Of a DNA stretch of 64,000 bases, positions 1 through 9,782 are shown piece after piece. The notes below the pieces were generated by a model. It ran no database searches and was not told the DNA's origin. It was given only the letters and a program-made list of their open reading frames with translations. Source of the stretch: Vibrio nigripulchritudo ATCC 27043. GTDB lineage: Bacteria > Pseudomonadota > Gammaproteobacteria > Enterobacterales > Vibrionaceae. The number at the start of each line of letters is the position of its first letter. The first letter of the stretch is position 1. The stretch lies in NCBI RefSeq assembly GCF_000222685.1, contig NZ_AFWJ01000223.1, positions 1 through 64,000 on the forward strand. Direction: 5' to 3'. Both the position numbers and the translations under genes were made by a program.

Positions 1-62
1 ATTTGCGCTCTCGCGAACAAACTTTGAAGTTGAATAAACCCATTATTAATTATGATGAGTAA
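1..62 (+). CDS. C-terminal end of an upstream gene, probably lapG (partial)
   Basis: The frame starting at base 3 is open from the window edge to a TAA at 60-62, just before lapD. Only about 19 residues are visible, ending in ...IINYDE. The other two forward frames stop earlier (27 and 37). The tight spacing to lapD suggests one operon. In Vibrio the gene before lapD is usually lapG, the periplasmic calcium-dependent cysteine protease that LapD sequesters. The identification rests on this context only; the visible residues carry no catalytic motif. Confidence 0.35.
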   Translation, partial: LRSREQTLKLNKPIINYDE

Positions 63-67
63 GCACC

Positions 68-1978
68 ATGACTTTATATAGACAGCTAGTCGCATGGATG
101 TTGGCAGTATTTCTGCTGTTGATGACCTCGGTATTCGCCATCGAGTTCAATATCATGCGTAACTTCCTAGAGCAACAACAGCGCTCCGAAGTGAACAATA
201 CCATCAACACGGTGGGACTTGCCCTTGCGCCTTATCTTGAAAATCAGGATGAAGTCGCAGTGGAGTCCGTTATCAACGCCCTGTTTGATGGCAGTTCGTA
301 TTCCGCTGTCCGACTCATCTTTTTAAGTAATGACAAAGAAATTGTCCGTACTTACCCCATCAAAAACCACGATATCCCAGACTGGTTTACCAACTTAGAC
401 TTATTTCGAACCATTCACGATCGGCGGGTGGTCACCAGTGGCTGGCTTCAGCTGGCAGAGGTTGAAATCATCAGCCACCCTGGTGATGCGTACTTTCAGC
501 TCTGGCAGGCTCTAACCAGCTTAGTCACCTTATTTACAGGAATCTTCATTATTGGTGTGGTGGTGATTTCTGCGGTGGTAAGGCGAGCACTGAAACCTCT
601 GACACTCATCATTCAGAAAATGGAAGAAGTGGCGAACAACCACTTTGGAGAACCTCTTGAACGACCACGTACTCGCGATCTGATTGCCGTAGTTGACGGC
701 ATTAATGCTATGTCGGCGCAAGTGGAGAAAAGCTTTAAAGCTCAGGCTCGTGAAGCGCAACAATTGCGTGAACGCGCGTACATGGACCCTGTGTCTCAGT
801 TGGGTAACCGTTCCTTCTTTATTGGTCAGCTAAACACTTGGCTGAATGAGTCCGCAATTGGTGGTGTGGCGATCTTACAGGCCACCTTCATCAAAGATGC
901 CTACGATGACGAAGGTTACGAGGTAGGTGACAGTTTAGTGAAAGAACTGGCAGCTTTGCTAAAGGCGACCACTTCTTCTCCTGACGTTACGCTGGCTCGT
1001 ATCAACACCGCAGAATTTGGCTTCATTTTGCCAAACCTTGAAGAGAGCGAACTGCGCATGGTGTCTGAAAGCATCATGAATTACACCCAGGACATTCGAC
1101 CAGATCCTACCGGAACGGCGCCAGCCGCTGCTTTCTTGGGTGTGGTTTACAACGAAAATCGCAAGAACACTACCGAAATACTGTCGCTTGTGGATAACGC
1201 CCTGTCTAAAGCCCACGCTCACCCAGATAAGCCTTATGGTCTGGTGACAGACAAACAAAACCACGTGCTTCTGGGTAAACAGCAGTGGCGCACTCTGGTG
1301 GAAGAAGCCATCGGTAATCAATGGGTGGAGTTCAAACTTCAGAATGCGAACACCACCACTGGTGCGACATATCACCGAGAAGTCTTCTCTGCGATTGAGA
1401 AAAATGGTGAACGCTTTACCGCAAACCAATATCTGTTCGCGCTGGAGCAACTGAACGCGGGTCATATTTTTGACCAGTACGTAATCACCTCTATGCTCGA
1501 CAAACTGCGCTCACGTGAGCTGACGGATACTTTGGCTATCAACCTAACGGTGAGCAGTGTCAGCGAACCTAGTTTCATCCGCTGGTTAACCAAAATCCTG
1601 ACGAAGAATCAGGCATTGGTGAACAAACTGCACTTTGAAATCCCGGAGTCCTGTTTTATCAACCACCAGCACCATACTGCGCTGATCTGTCACGCGATAC
1701 GCAGTGCAGGGGCAGATTTTGGTGTCGATAATTACGGGCGACATTTCCATTCTTTGGAGTACATCAACGAATTCAGACCGGCTTACGTTAAATTGGATTA
1801 TCTGTACACCCATCAGATAGATGATGAGAAACAGAAGTACACACTCACTTCCATCTCGCGTACGGCGCACAACCTTGGCATTAAGACCATCGCATCGCGG
1901 GTAGAAACTCAGGCACAGTTGGACTTCCTATCTGAGCACTTTATTGAAGCGTTCCAAGGCTTCATTGTTGATAAATAA
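68..1978 (+). CDS. lapD: LapD-type c-di-GMP receptor (degenerate GGDEF-EAL membrane protein)
   Basis: 636 aa inner-membrane protein. A membrane helix (about residues 8-28), a periplasmic LapD/MoxY-type domain, a second helix (about 150-172), HAMP, GGDEF-like and EAL-like domains follow in order. The GGDEF signature position reads ARINTAEFGF and the EAL position reads EFKLQNA, so both enzymatic motifs are lost, as expected of a c-di-GMP receptor rather than an enzyme. LapD of Pseudomonas and Vibrio binds c-di-GMP through its EAL domain and holds the LapG protease at its periplasmic face, which keeps large adhesins on the cell surface. The ATG is preceded by TAAGCACC and lies 5 nt after the preceding stop. 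The T1SS ATPase gene follows after 18 nt, supporting a Lap operon. Confidence 0.9.
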   Translation: MTLYRQLVAWMLAVFLLLMTSVFAIEFNIMRNFLEQQQRSEVNNTINTVGLALAPYLENQDEVAVESVINALFDGSSYSAVRLIFLSNDKEIVRTYPIKNHDIPDWFTNLDLFRTIHDRRVVTSGWLQLAEVEIISHPGDAYFQLWQALTSLVTLFTGIFIIGVVVISAVVRRALKPLTLIIQKMEEVANNHFGEPLERPRTRDLIAVVDGINAMSAQVEKSFKAQAREAQQLRERAYMDPVSQLGNRSFFIGQLNTWLNESAIGGVAILQATFIKDAYDDEGYEVGDSLVKELAALLKATTSSPDVTLARINTAEFGFILPNLEESELRMVSESIMNYTQDIRPDPTGTAPAAAFLGVVYNENRKNTTEILSLVDNALSKAHAHPDKPYGLVTDKQNHVLLGKQQWRTLVEEAIGNQWVEFKLQNANTTTGATYHREVFSAIEKNGERFTANQYLFALEQLNAGHIFDQYVITSMLDKLRSRELTDTLAINLTVSSVSEPSFIRWLTKILTKNQALVNKLHFEIPESCFINHQHHTALICHAIRSAGADFGVDNYGRHFHSLEYINEFRPAYVKLDYLYTHQIDDEKQKYTLTSISRTAHNLGIKTIASRVETQAQLDFLSEHFIEAFQGFIVDK

Positions 1979-1996
1979 GTTTTAAGGTCTATCAGG

Positions 1997-4108
1997 ATGC
2001 AAGATCCTTTACTGAACTCCCTGGTGTACATCAGCCGATACTATGGGATGTCGAATTCGCCTGAGGCACTTGTCAGCGGTTTACCCTTAGCCGATGGTAA
2101 GCTGACGCCTTTTCTTTTTCCTCGCTCTGCTGAGCGGGCGGGCTTAGTTGCCAGAGAAAACCGTACAGAATTTGAAGCGATTTCAGAGCTGGTCCTCCCG
2201 GCGGTATTGCTACTTCGTGGTGGAGATGCCTGCGTACTGGTGAGCGTAAACAGTGAAACGCAAGAAGCCGAAGTCGTCACCGCAGATTCTCATTTGATGC
2301 CTATCTCGCTGCCTCTTGATGAACTGAAACAGCAGTATATTGGTCGCTATTTTCTGGTGAAAAAGCAGTTCCGTTACGACGAACGCTCACCTGAAATACT
2401 CAAACCAAGAGATGGACACTGGTTCTGGAGCACGCTTCTGGAATCGAAACACATCTATCGGGACGTGTTGATCGCCTCGATTCTGATCAATGTGTTTGCG
2501 ATTGCCGCCCCCATGTTTACTCGCCTGGTGTACGACAAAGTCGTCCCAAACCTCGCGTTTGAATCTTTATGGGTGCTGGCATCCGGAATATTTGTGGTTT
2601 TCCTGTTCGATTTCTTACTCAAATTGCTGCGAAGTTACTTTATCGACGTGGCGGGTAAAAAATCGGATGTCCTGATTTCATCCAAGCTGTTCAGCAAGGT
2701 CATGGGCATCCGCATGGAGTCACGTCCGGCTTCGGTTGGCGCTTTTGCCAGACACTTGCAGGAGTTTGAGTCAATTAGAGAATTCTTTACGTCGGCAACC
2801 GTCTCTTCTCTGATTGATCTGCCGTTTGCCCTACTCTTCCTGGTCGTCATCTGGCTGGTGGCGGGGAATCTGGTTATCGTTCCTATCGTGGGTATTCTGA
2901 TTCTGATCATCCATTCGATGCTGATTCAGGGACCATTAAGAAAAAGCATTGAAGAGGGCTCTCGCCTCGCTTCGCAAAAATACGCCAACCTGATTGAGAG
3001 TCTGGCAGGTTTGGAGACGGTAAAAGTCTTTGGTGCGCAAAGCCAGTTCCAATACCGTTGGGAAGAAGCGGTTGCGCACATGGCAAACTGGAACATTAAG
3101 AGCCGCCGCATCACCGACTCTATCCAGAATGCCGCTGGGTTTATTCAGCAGACATCGAATGTCGGTATGATCATTGTCGGGGTTTATCTGATTGCGGAAG
3201 GCGACCTGACCATGGGTGGATTGATCGCTGCCACCATGCTGAGCGGGCGTGCAGTAGGTCCTTTGGTTCAACTTTCATTGCTGTCTACTCGCTACAATCA
3301 GGCGAAATCGTCAATGACGATTATTGAGCAAGTCATGTCGATGCCAGACGAGCAGGAAGAAGGAAAGCGCTACATCCACCGCCCTATTGTTCAGGGAAAA
3401 ATCGAACTGGATCGCGTCACCTTCAATTACCCGGACTCAGAACTTGCTGCCGTGCGAGATGTATCCATCACCATTAATCCGGGAGAAAAAGTCGCCATCA
3501 TCGGGCGTATTGGTTCAGGAAAAACGACCATTGAACGTCTGATTATGGGCTTGTACCAGCCGACACAAGGCAATGTGCGTATTGATGAAACCGATATCGC
3601 TCAGCTTCACCATGTGGATGTAAGACGCAATATAGGCTGTGTACCACAAGACATCACTCTGTTTTACGGTTCTATTCGCGACAACATTACTCTGGGACAA
3701 CCTTTAGTAGACGACCGAGAGGTGCTGGATGCAGCCAACCGGGGCGGTGTAACGGTATTTACTCAGCAGGACCCGGCGGGTCTAGAACGTCAGGTCGGAG
3801 AAGGCGGGATTTTACTTTCTGGCGGTCAGCGTCAGTCTGTAGCGATTGCCCGTGCGTTCATAGGTCGTCCTCCTGTTTTGCTGATGGATGAACCAACCAG
3901 CTCGATGGATAACCGCTCTGAGATGCACATTAAGCATCAACTATTAAGCTTGAAGAAAAGTGAAACCCTTATTCTTATTACCCATAAAACATCAATGCTG
4001 GACGTGGTTGATCGGGTTATTGTGATGGAAAAAGGGGCGGTTATTGCAGACGGACCAAAAGAACAAGTACTCAACAACCTTAAGCAGGGTCGGGTACGCG
4101 CTTCATAA
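1997..4108 (+). CDS. lapB: Type I secretion ABC transporter, LapB-like
   Basis: 703 aa permease-ATPase of the type I secretion family. The N-terminal 130 residues look like the peptidase C39-like domain without its catalytic Cys, which is typical of RTX/LapB exporters. Membrane helices occupy about 155-430. The nucleotide-binding domain has Walker A GRIGSGKTT (about 503-511), signature LLSGGQRQ (about 605) and Walker B VLLMDEPTSS (about 626-635). It should export a large surface adhesin together with a membrane-fusion protein and an outer-membrane channel; no adhesin or membrane-fusion gene is visible, so the partners probably lie before the window start. It is cotranscribed with lapD and ends at a strong terminator. 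Confidence 0.9.
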   Translation: MQDPLLNSLVYISRYYGMSNSPEALVSGLPLADGKLTPFLFPRSAERAGLVARENRTEFEAISELVLPAVLLLRGGDACVLVSVNSETQEAEVVTADSHLMPISLPLDELKQQYIGRYFLVKKQFRYDERSPEILKPRDGHWFWSTLLESKHIYRDVLIASILINVFAIAAPMFTRLVYDKVVPNLAFESLWVLASGIFVVFLFDFLLKLLRSYFIDVAGKKSDVLISSKLFSKVMGIRMESRPASVGAFARHLQEFESIREFFTSATVSSLIDLPFALLFLVVIWLVAGNLVIVPIVGILILIIHSMLIQGPLRKSIEEGSRLASQKYANLIESLAGLETVKVFGAQSQFQYRWEEAVAHMANWNIKSRRITDSIQNAAGFIQQTSNVGMIIVGVYLIAEGDLTMGGLIAATMLSGRAVGPLVQLSLLSTRYNQAKSSMTIIEQVMSMPDEQEEGKRYIHRPIVQGKIELDRVTFNYPDSELAAVRDVSITINPGEKVAIIGRIGSGKTTIERLIMGLYQPTQGNVRIDETDIAQLHHVDVRRNIGCVPQDITLFYGSIRDNITLGQPLVDDREVLDAANRGGVTVFTQQDPAGLERQVGEGGILLSGGQRQSVAIARAFIGRPPVLLMDEPTSSMDNRSEMHIKHQLLSLKKSETLILITHKTSMLDVVDRVIVMEKGAVIADGPKEQVLNNLKQGRVRAS

Positions 4109-4125
4109 ACTCCTTAGATTCAAAC

Positions 4126-4153
4126 AACGCCCTCGATACAGAGGGCGTTTTTG
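4126..4153 (+). terminator. Rho-independent terminator after lapB
   Basis: A 9-bp stem AACGCCCTC / GAGGGCGTT with loop gataca, followed by a T-run. It lies 17 nt after the lapB stop and before the convergent MDR gene. The stem is symmetrical, so it may also act on the opposite strand. Confidence 0.85.
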
Positions 4154-4166
4154 TATCCGAACCACT

Positions 4167-5126
4167 TCAGGAAACCCTGATTACAACGCACCCGGTTTTG
4201 TGCCCTTTTTCAACATATCGATGTGCTGCAACCAAATCGTCCAAGTCATACACAGAATCGATCACCGGAACCAAATCTCCAGTTTCAACCAACCGTTTCA
4301 GATAGTTCATGTCACTCTGAGTTTCTATCGCCAACCCAGCCACCATCTGACGTTGACCAAACAGTTTTAAAATCATCATACGAGCAAAATCGGACACGCC
4401 ACCAGCAGCAGATATCCATATGCCTTTTTCAGTAAGCAAGTGCTCACATTCTGCATATTTCAAACTCCCATGGGTGTCATAGACCACATCAAATCGTTCA
4501 TTCATTTCACTGACTGGTGCTTTTGAGTAATCCCAGGTCCTCTTTGCACCAATCCGTAACAGCAGTTCACGTTTATCGTCTCGGCAAATGGCAATTACTT
4601 CAGCCCCTTTGTATCTGGCTAGCTGAACCCCATAGCAGCCAAGTGCTCCACCTGCGCCATTAATCAGAACTCTTTGCCCCGCTTTGAGCTCAATTTTATG
4701 ATGAAGAAAATACAGCGAAGCGGTCGCCCCAAAAGGAATCGCGGCAGCTTGTTCGAAGGTCAGTCCATTTGGAATCTTGGCGATGGCAGCGGATTCATCC
4801 AGCACAAGAAATTCAGCATTCGCCCCCATATCGGTTCCTGTTCCACCGAAAACTCGATCTCCAATGGCAAAGTTTTTCACCTGATTTCCTGTCGCCACAA
4901 TTTCTCCGGAAAACTCAGTACCCAGTATCTGCCGCTTAGGTGTTATCAATCCATTGAAAAGCCGCACCGCAAATGGGTCGGCTTGTCGCATGTGGATATC
5001 CGCTGCCGACACCGATGTTGCCCGAACCCGAATTTTAATCTGGGTATTGCCCACTTCAGGTTCTTCAACATTGGCAACGTTAAGCACATCTGGCGAACCA
5101 TACTCCTGATATATCATGGCTTTCAT
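4167..5126 (-). CDS. NAD(P)-dependent zinc-independent alcohol dehydrogenase / quinone oxidoreductase (MDR family)
   Basis: 319 aa from an ATG (MKAMIYQEYG) that has GGGAGAG 6 nt upstream; a longer TTG start five codons earlier is less likely. The N-terminal GroES-like domain carries the QILGTEFSGEI segment. The Rossmann domain has the NGAGGALGCYGVQLA dinucleotide-binding loop near residues 150-165. The structural and catalytic zinc cysteines of classical alcohol dehydrogenases are absent, placing it among quinone oxidoreductase/enoyl reductase-like members. It is divergent from an AraC-family gene 146 nt away, which is the likely regulator. The substrate is unknown. Confidence 0.8.
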   Translation of the reverse strand: MKAMIYQEYGSPDVLNVANVEEPEVGNTQIKIRVRATSVSAADIHMRQADPFAVRLFNGLITPKRQILGTEFSGEIVATGNQVKNFAIGDRVFGGTGTDMGANAEFLVLDESAAIAKIPNGLTFEQAAAIPFGATASLYFLHHKIELKAGQRVLINGAGGALGCYGVQLARYKGAEVIAICRDDKRELLLRIGAKRTWDYSKAPVSEMNERFDVVYDTHGSLKYAECEHLLTEKGIWISAAGGVSDFARMMILKLFGQRQMVAGLAIETQSDMNYLKRLVETGDLVPVIDSVYDLDDLVAAHRYVEKGHKTGCVVIRVS

Positions 5127-5272
5127 TGACCACTCTCCCAATCTTTAGTGTTTTTCTGCTCTAGGGGCTATTGACCCTAACAATTCGTCTAAAGAAGGAC
5201 TTGATAATTTGTGCGGTGGTGCGTAATTTTTGAACTCAAACATGGTGAAATGATCAACAACAGATATTCAAA

Positions 5273-6166
5273 ATGACGTCCTTAGTTGAGCAAATAAATG
5301 AGCTGGTTGAACACATCGAATTGCACCTTGGTGATGATATGGACATCGCTGATCTTGCAAAGCGAATTCAGCTTTCTCCCTGGCACTTCCAACGCACTTT
5401 CAAAAGTCTGGTAGGTGATACGTTAGGTTGCTATGTTCGGGGGAGGCGTCTTTCTTACGCTGCCAAACAGTTACTTGAAACTGATATTGGCATTCTGGAG
5501 ATAGCTTTGGATACGGGCTTTAACTCACATGAAGCGTTTAGTCGATCGTTCAAAACCTATTTTGGTCTTTCACCAAAAGTATTTCGCGTTCAGAAACCCA
5601 AAGTCCTGCTTCAGGAAAAGCCTGTTCTTACTCAGGAACTCGTCACCCACCTGCGTCAGGGAATCGCTCTGAATCCAGCCATTGTCTCTCGCCCTGCCAC
5701 CTTGTTGGTAGGATTTCAGACTCAAATCCCATCACCATTTATGTTTCAGGAAAGCTACTGTGACCTCCTGGAAGCCCCCTGGATGCAGCTTTTGGATCGT
5801 CGCCATGAGATTCCAAACAAGGTGGAGGATACCTACCTGGGGCTGACGATTAGCGACTCTGGGCTGTTTACCGAAGAGGAGGTAACTTACTTGTCGGCAA
5901 TGAAAGTGACCTCATTTGAGCGCATACCGGATGGTATGGTTACCTATGAATTATCAGAGCAAATGGTCGCGATATTTGAGGTAGAGGAAGTCTCGGAAGT
6001 TTCTGTAAATAAGACCATGGATTACATCTACGGTTATTGGTTACCCAATTCAGAATACCAGAGAGCGGAAGGTCAGGATTATGAGCTGTTTGAAGGGCTT
6101 AAGAACTTCACATTGCCTGACATGACATCGAAATACGTCATTCCGGTGAAACCCAGACAAAAATGA
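5273..6166 (+). CDS. AraC-family regulator with GyrI-like effector-binding domain
   Basis: 297 aa. Residues about 5-105 hold two AraC-type helix-turn-helix motifs (DIADLAKRIQLSPWHFQRTFK and the TGFNSHEAFSRSFK segment). Residues about 130-295 resemble the GyrI/SOB-like small-molecule binding fold seen in the Rob and BmrR groups. The DNA-binding domain is therefore N-terminal, as in Rob. It is transcribed away from the MDR oxidoreductase and probably controls it. Response to a hydrophobic or toxic compound would fit the fold, but this is inference. Confidence 0.85.
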   Translation: MTSLVEQINELVEHIELHLGDDMDIADLAKRIQLSPWHFQRTFKSLVGDTLGCYVRGRRLSYAAKQLLETDIGILEIALDTGFNSHEAFSRSFKTYFGLSPKVFRVQKPKVLLQEKPVLTQELVTHLRQGIALNPAIVSRPATLLVGFQTQIPSPFMFQESYCDLLEAPWMQLLDRRHEIPNKVEDTYLGLTISDSGLFTEEEVTYLSAMKVTSFERIPDGMVTYELSEQMVAIFEVEEVSEVSVNKTMDYIYGYWLPNSEYQRAEGQDYELFEGLKNFTLPDMTSKYVIPVKPRQK

Positions 6167-6190
6167 AAAACCCCGCCACAAGGGCGGGGT
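6165..6190 (-). terminator. Terminator of the porin gene
   Basis: GC-rich stem CCCCGCC / GGCGGGG with a 5-nt loop. Read on the minus strand it is followed by TTTTT, so it terminates the porin transcript. On the plus strand it follows the AraC stop directly but lacks a good T-run. Confidence 0.8.
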
Positions 6191-6225
6191 GAAAACTCTA
6201 AAAGTAGAAAAGGCAGTGGTAACTT

Positions 6226-7236
6226 TTAGAATTTAACTTCTAGACCTGCAACGTAGCCAAACTCAGTTTTAAGCTTGTCTGCGCCTGTAGGCTTAACATT
6301 TGCGTGACCGATTTCAGTGTAAACTTTCACGTTGTTGTGAAGTTTGTGAGAAACGTTCGCGTATACGTTGTGTACTTTTAGGGAATCTTTTACGTCAGCG
6401 TAGTCGTAACCACCAGCTAGAGTAGTTTTTTCAGTTAGCTTGTAAGAACCAGATAGCTTAGCAACGTTTAGGGTTGTTGCGTCAGGGTTCTTAGTCGTAG
6501 TAGAGCCCAGTGTAACTGAGTCAGCAGTGATCTTAGTGTTTGCGTAAGATGCCGCAACAGTAATTGCGTCAAATGTCGCTTTTACCTGACCGTGGATAGT
6601 TGTACCTTTCGCTTTGTTAAATGCAATCGTACCCGCTTTAACGGCGTCCGCTTTAACGTGCTGAAGGTAAAGTGCAGTTTCAATGTCACCAAACTTGTAA
6701 CCACCAGCTAGATCGTAAGCAAACTTCTCAGAGTCCTTAACACCTTTTTCGAATTCAGCGTATGATGCGCCAACCCAAGCGTTACCGAAAGTACCTTTGT
6801 ACTTAGCAACAGAGTCACCAGAACCCACTGCCAGAGTTGTCACTTCGTCTTTAAAGAATTTCAGACCGAACTCAATGCCTTCTGAGATACCAGCGCCATC
6901 GAAAGTCGTAGTTTGACGACCGGCTGTGAACGTACCGAATTTGCTGTGTTGAACACCAACGTACAGTTCGTCGTTTTCAACCGCAGTTTTCTCAAATTTG
7001 AATGCCGCTTTACCGATACCTTTTAGGCTGTCGTTTACGTCTACAGTTGTTGTAGCGAACAGGTCACCATCATCCAGACGGAATTTACTTACTGAGTTTT
7101 CAGCACGCTCTTTTTTGTACTGAACTTCAGCTGCACCACCAAGGTCTAGCTTAACGCCATCCTTGTTGTAGATTTCTGCTGCGTTTACTGACGTTGCTGC
7201 AAGAGTTACAGCAACAGCAAGAATTGTCTTTTTCAT
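6226..7236 (-). CDS. Outer-membrane general porin, OmpU-like
   Basis: 336 aa from the ATG of MKKTILAVAVTLAATSVNA; an ATG three codons upstream is an alternative. The first 20 residues are a classical signal peptide with ANA/A cleavage. The mature protein shows alternating hydrophobic residues, loops rich in K, T and D, and the closing strand ends FGYVAGLEVKF with terminal Phe, as required for BAM-dependent insertion. It matches the Gram-negative porin family of vibrios in size. It is a single-gene unit with its own terminator and a roughly 200-nt upstream region. Exact orthology within the OmpU/OmpC-like group cannot be settled by eye. Confidence 0.8.
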   Translation of the reverse strand: MKKTILAVAVTLAATSVNAAEIYNKDGVKLDLGGAAEVQYKKERAENSVSKFRLDDGDLFATTTVDVNDSLKGIGKAAFKFEKTAVENDELYVGVQHSKFGTFTAGRQTTTFDGAGISEGIEFGLKFFKDEVTTLAVGSGDSVAKYKGTFGNAWVGASYAEFEKGVKDSEKFAYDLAGGYKFGDIETALYLQHVKADAVKAGTIAFNKAKGTTIHGQVKATFDAITVAASYANTKITADSVTLGSTTTKNPDATTLNVAKLSGSYKLTEKTTLAGGYDYADVKDSLKVHNVYANVSHKLHNNVKVYTEIGHANVKPTGADKLKTEFGYVAGLEVKF

Positions 7237-7442
7237 ATCATTCATCCACTGCTAATTATTTTTAACTGCAAAATAATTCATTTGCGGAATGAGTATCTTC
7301 ACTAAAAAGATCGTTATCAATAGACCCTTACGTCAGCTTACATCTTTAAAACCAATAGCTTACAATGCTTACGCTTGAAACATTTTGTTGCATAAGCTGG
7401 GTGTAAAAAAGACACAACGAAGAGCAACTTAATGCATATGAA

Positions 7443-7787
7443 TTAACTGACCGACAACCAAATCCAGTACCCTATTGCTGAAAATGTGGCGACCCAGTGA
7501 AAGAAAACGATAGTAAACAGCACTCGATAAAAAGACGCCTTCTGCGTTTTATGACGAAGCAGACTTCTCCCAGCTAGCGCACCGGGCCAGCCTCCGATAA
7601 CGGCAAGAAAGTGAAGCGTTCTCTCTTTCACTCTCCAGTTACCACGTGAAGCCTGATGTTTGTCCCAGCCATAGAAAAGAAACGTTATTACGCTTAGTGC
7701 AACTGACGCTACTAACCACAAAAAGGACTGATGGCTATAAAATAGAAAGGCAGATAATAGAACCCAATACAGGATCGACAGCTTCAC
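7443..7787 (-). CDS. DUF1294 small membrane protein
   Basis: 114 aa with hydrophobic segments near residues 2-18, 22-40 and 88-112. The central motif YGWDKHQASRGNWRV...TLHFLAVIGGWPGA, followed by RSLLRHKTQKASF, is the signature of DUF1294. Many family members carry an N-terminal cold-shock domain; this one lacks it. The function of the family is not established. It follows fapA on the same strand after about 50 nt. Confidence 0.8.
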   Translation of the reverse strand: MKLSILYWVLLSAFLFYSHQSFLWLVASVALSVITFLFYGWDKHQASRGNWRVKERTLHFLAVIGGWPGALAGRSLLRHKTQKASFYRVLFTIVFFHWVATFSAIGYWIWLSVS

Positions 7788-7840
7788 AGTGCCCCCTTGA
7801 AAATAGCTGGATGGAATGAATTTTAGGTAAATAGGATAGT

Positions 7841-9504
7841 TTAGCTGCCCATTAGCGGAGCAAAGCTGATTTCATAATGGTTGTAAGACAATACGGAAGG
7901 TCCGTGTTCACGTCGGGTAACAACGGTATCATCACCAAACTTAACGGTAACACGCGTATACACTTTGTTTTTTATCGTAATGGTATTGGCGGTCAGCATC
8001 TGCTCAAATTCAAGCTCTACCGCATCTAGTTTCTTCTTGGTTCGGCTAAGCAGATCGTTGTTCTTTTGTTTAAGCGTCGCGACGTTATCGACCATCTCCT
8101 GAGTACGCTCTGCTTTAGGCGTTTTAGACAGCTCCAGTTCAGCGCGAACCACCTTCATGGTGTCTTCCTGAACCTTCTTATAACTCTCTTTCAGCCTTTC
8201 AATACCGTCTTTGTACTTCTTGTAGCGAGCACAAGCTTCTACGGTGGTGACCGAATCCCCTTCAACACCAAGATTGACACAGGTAATTTTGCCGCCGACT
8301 TGTGTATCACCGCCACTCAAAGTGCCTTGTTTACCGTTCGCATCAGAAACCGTCAGATCTCCTCCGCAGCGAACGTCATTTTGTAAACTGTGGATGGCAA
8401 ATGTCACGTCATCGTGCGCCTGTATGGTCGCGTACTGTGCGTATTTACTGGTAATAGACCCACCAGAACGAACAACACAGGCGTTTTCCTCGCCTTCTGC
8501 GATAGGACGACCAATAATGCCTTTCGCGGCGGTAATGTCACCATGCGCCTGAACGTCGGCAGATTCAATAAAGCCGCCAACCGTAATTGAGCCGGTCGCC
8601 AAAACTTTCATACCAGGTTCGATGTCGCCAGTGATCACCACACAGCCTTTGAATTTTATGTGACCCGTAGACACGTCCACTTTGCTTAAACACAAAGCAT
8701 TATCCACTTCGACAGTAGACCCTTTTTTCATCATCGGCATACCAGAGACGGCAGCACGCAGCAAATTAGGATCGTCTTTGCAAATGTAGGTGCCTTTACC
8801 TTCACGCAAAAGTTTGTCGTTTCCCGGTTTAGGTGGGATCACTTTGCCGCATACAGTGAAACCTGGTTTACCTTTGGTTGCAGGCTTACGCCGCATAAGT
8901 TCTTCATTTTCAGCCACGGTAATGGTTTCACCGAGGTTGCGCATGTCAACTTTATGGGTAACGGAATTGATTTCCTGAGGTCTCAGAACGCGTGCATTGA
9001 TGTCCGGGAAGAGTGGAGTGAATTCGGCGTCTTTTCCTTCTACGGGCATCTTGCCCTGGGCAACCGCTTGTGAAAATTCCTGACCGGGCGGCACTTTGTG
9101 GCTCATCGCCAGTACTTTTTTCAGCGCAAGTTTGTTGATTCCTTTGGTTACTTTCGCCAGAGAAAGCGCTTCGACAATTTCACTGCCCCGTAGTGCCCGA
9201 CCACCCTGAGCACCAGTCACAACCATTCGGGCGATCATATCGTTATCTTCAAGCACAACACTAACTGAAGCATTCTTGCGAAATGCAATGTTCACACCCT
9301 GAAACGCTTCTTTTTGGTTTTTCTGGCAGCGGAAATAAAACTTTTGACGGCACTGTCGTCGAGGAAGAAAGAGGCAGCTCCCAAGCTTTCGATGGCATGA
9401 TCAAGCCCAAGCTCACCAAAATCGGACTCTACCGTCACATCGGTGGGCATTTGCGCTATGACAAACTGATCGTCATCTGAAAGTCGGATGAACTCTTTCC
9501 ACAT
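7841..9504 (-). pseudogene. FapA/DUF342 family protein interrupted by a -1 frameshift
   Basis: Two frames together make one FapA-like protein. The 5' frame (9504 to 9292, starting MWKEFIRLSDDDQ) stops after ARKTKKKRFRV. The 3' frame (to 7841) is open upstream of its ATG at 9295 and would continue as KEAFQGVNIAFRK. One extra A in the run AAAAAG near 9308-9320 joins them into about 554 aa. The 3' part has the DUF342 beta-helix core with Gly-rich repeats (about 200-350), then a coiled coil (about 360-430) and a C-terminal beta domain. FapA-like polymer-associated proteins are poorly understood. The break may be a sequencing error, a true mutation or slippage; the downstream part shows no decay. 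Confidence 0.75.
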
Positions 9505-9782
9505 ACTCCATTACTCAAAAATAAGACTCCATTTCTGGAATGAGTGTAACGAATTTGCCCAAAGGTTTAACAAAAAAATGCTCAAATTCCGGCGATGGTC
9601 ACTAATACAAGCACGCATTTATCGCCATAATGAGAATATTTACTATTAAGCTCATAACATTAATGACATTTTTCATGTTAAATGCACAACTTTAAGTTAC
9701 ATAAGCCATACAATGGAGTTTAGAAAAAGCATCTGGCTGGTTTATGGTAAATCTACGTTATATTAACAGCTCAGATAAAATG

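Noticed and set aside
959-1465. 168-codon antisense frame inside lapD
   Set aside because: It is a shadow of the well-conserved lapD gene in the opposite strand with no domain-like features.
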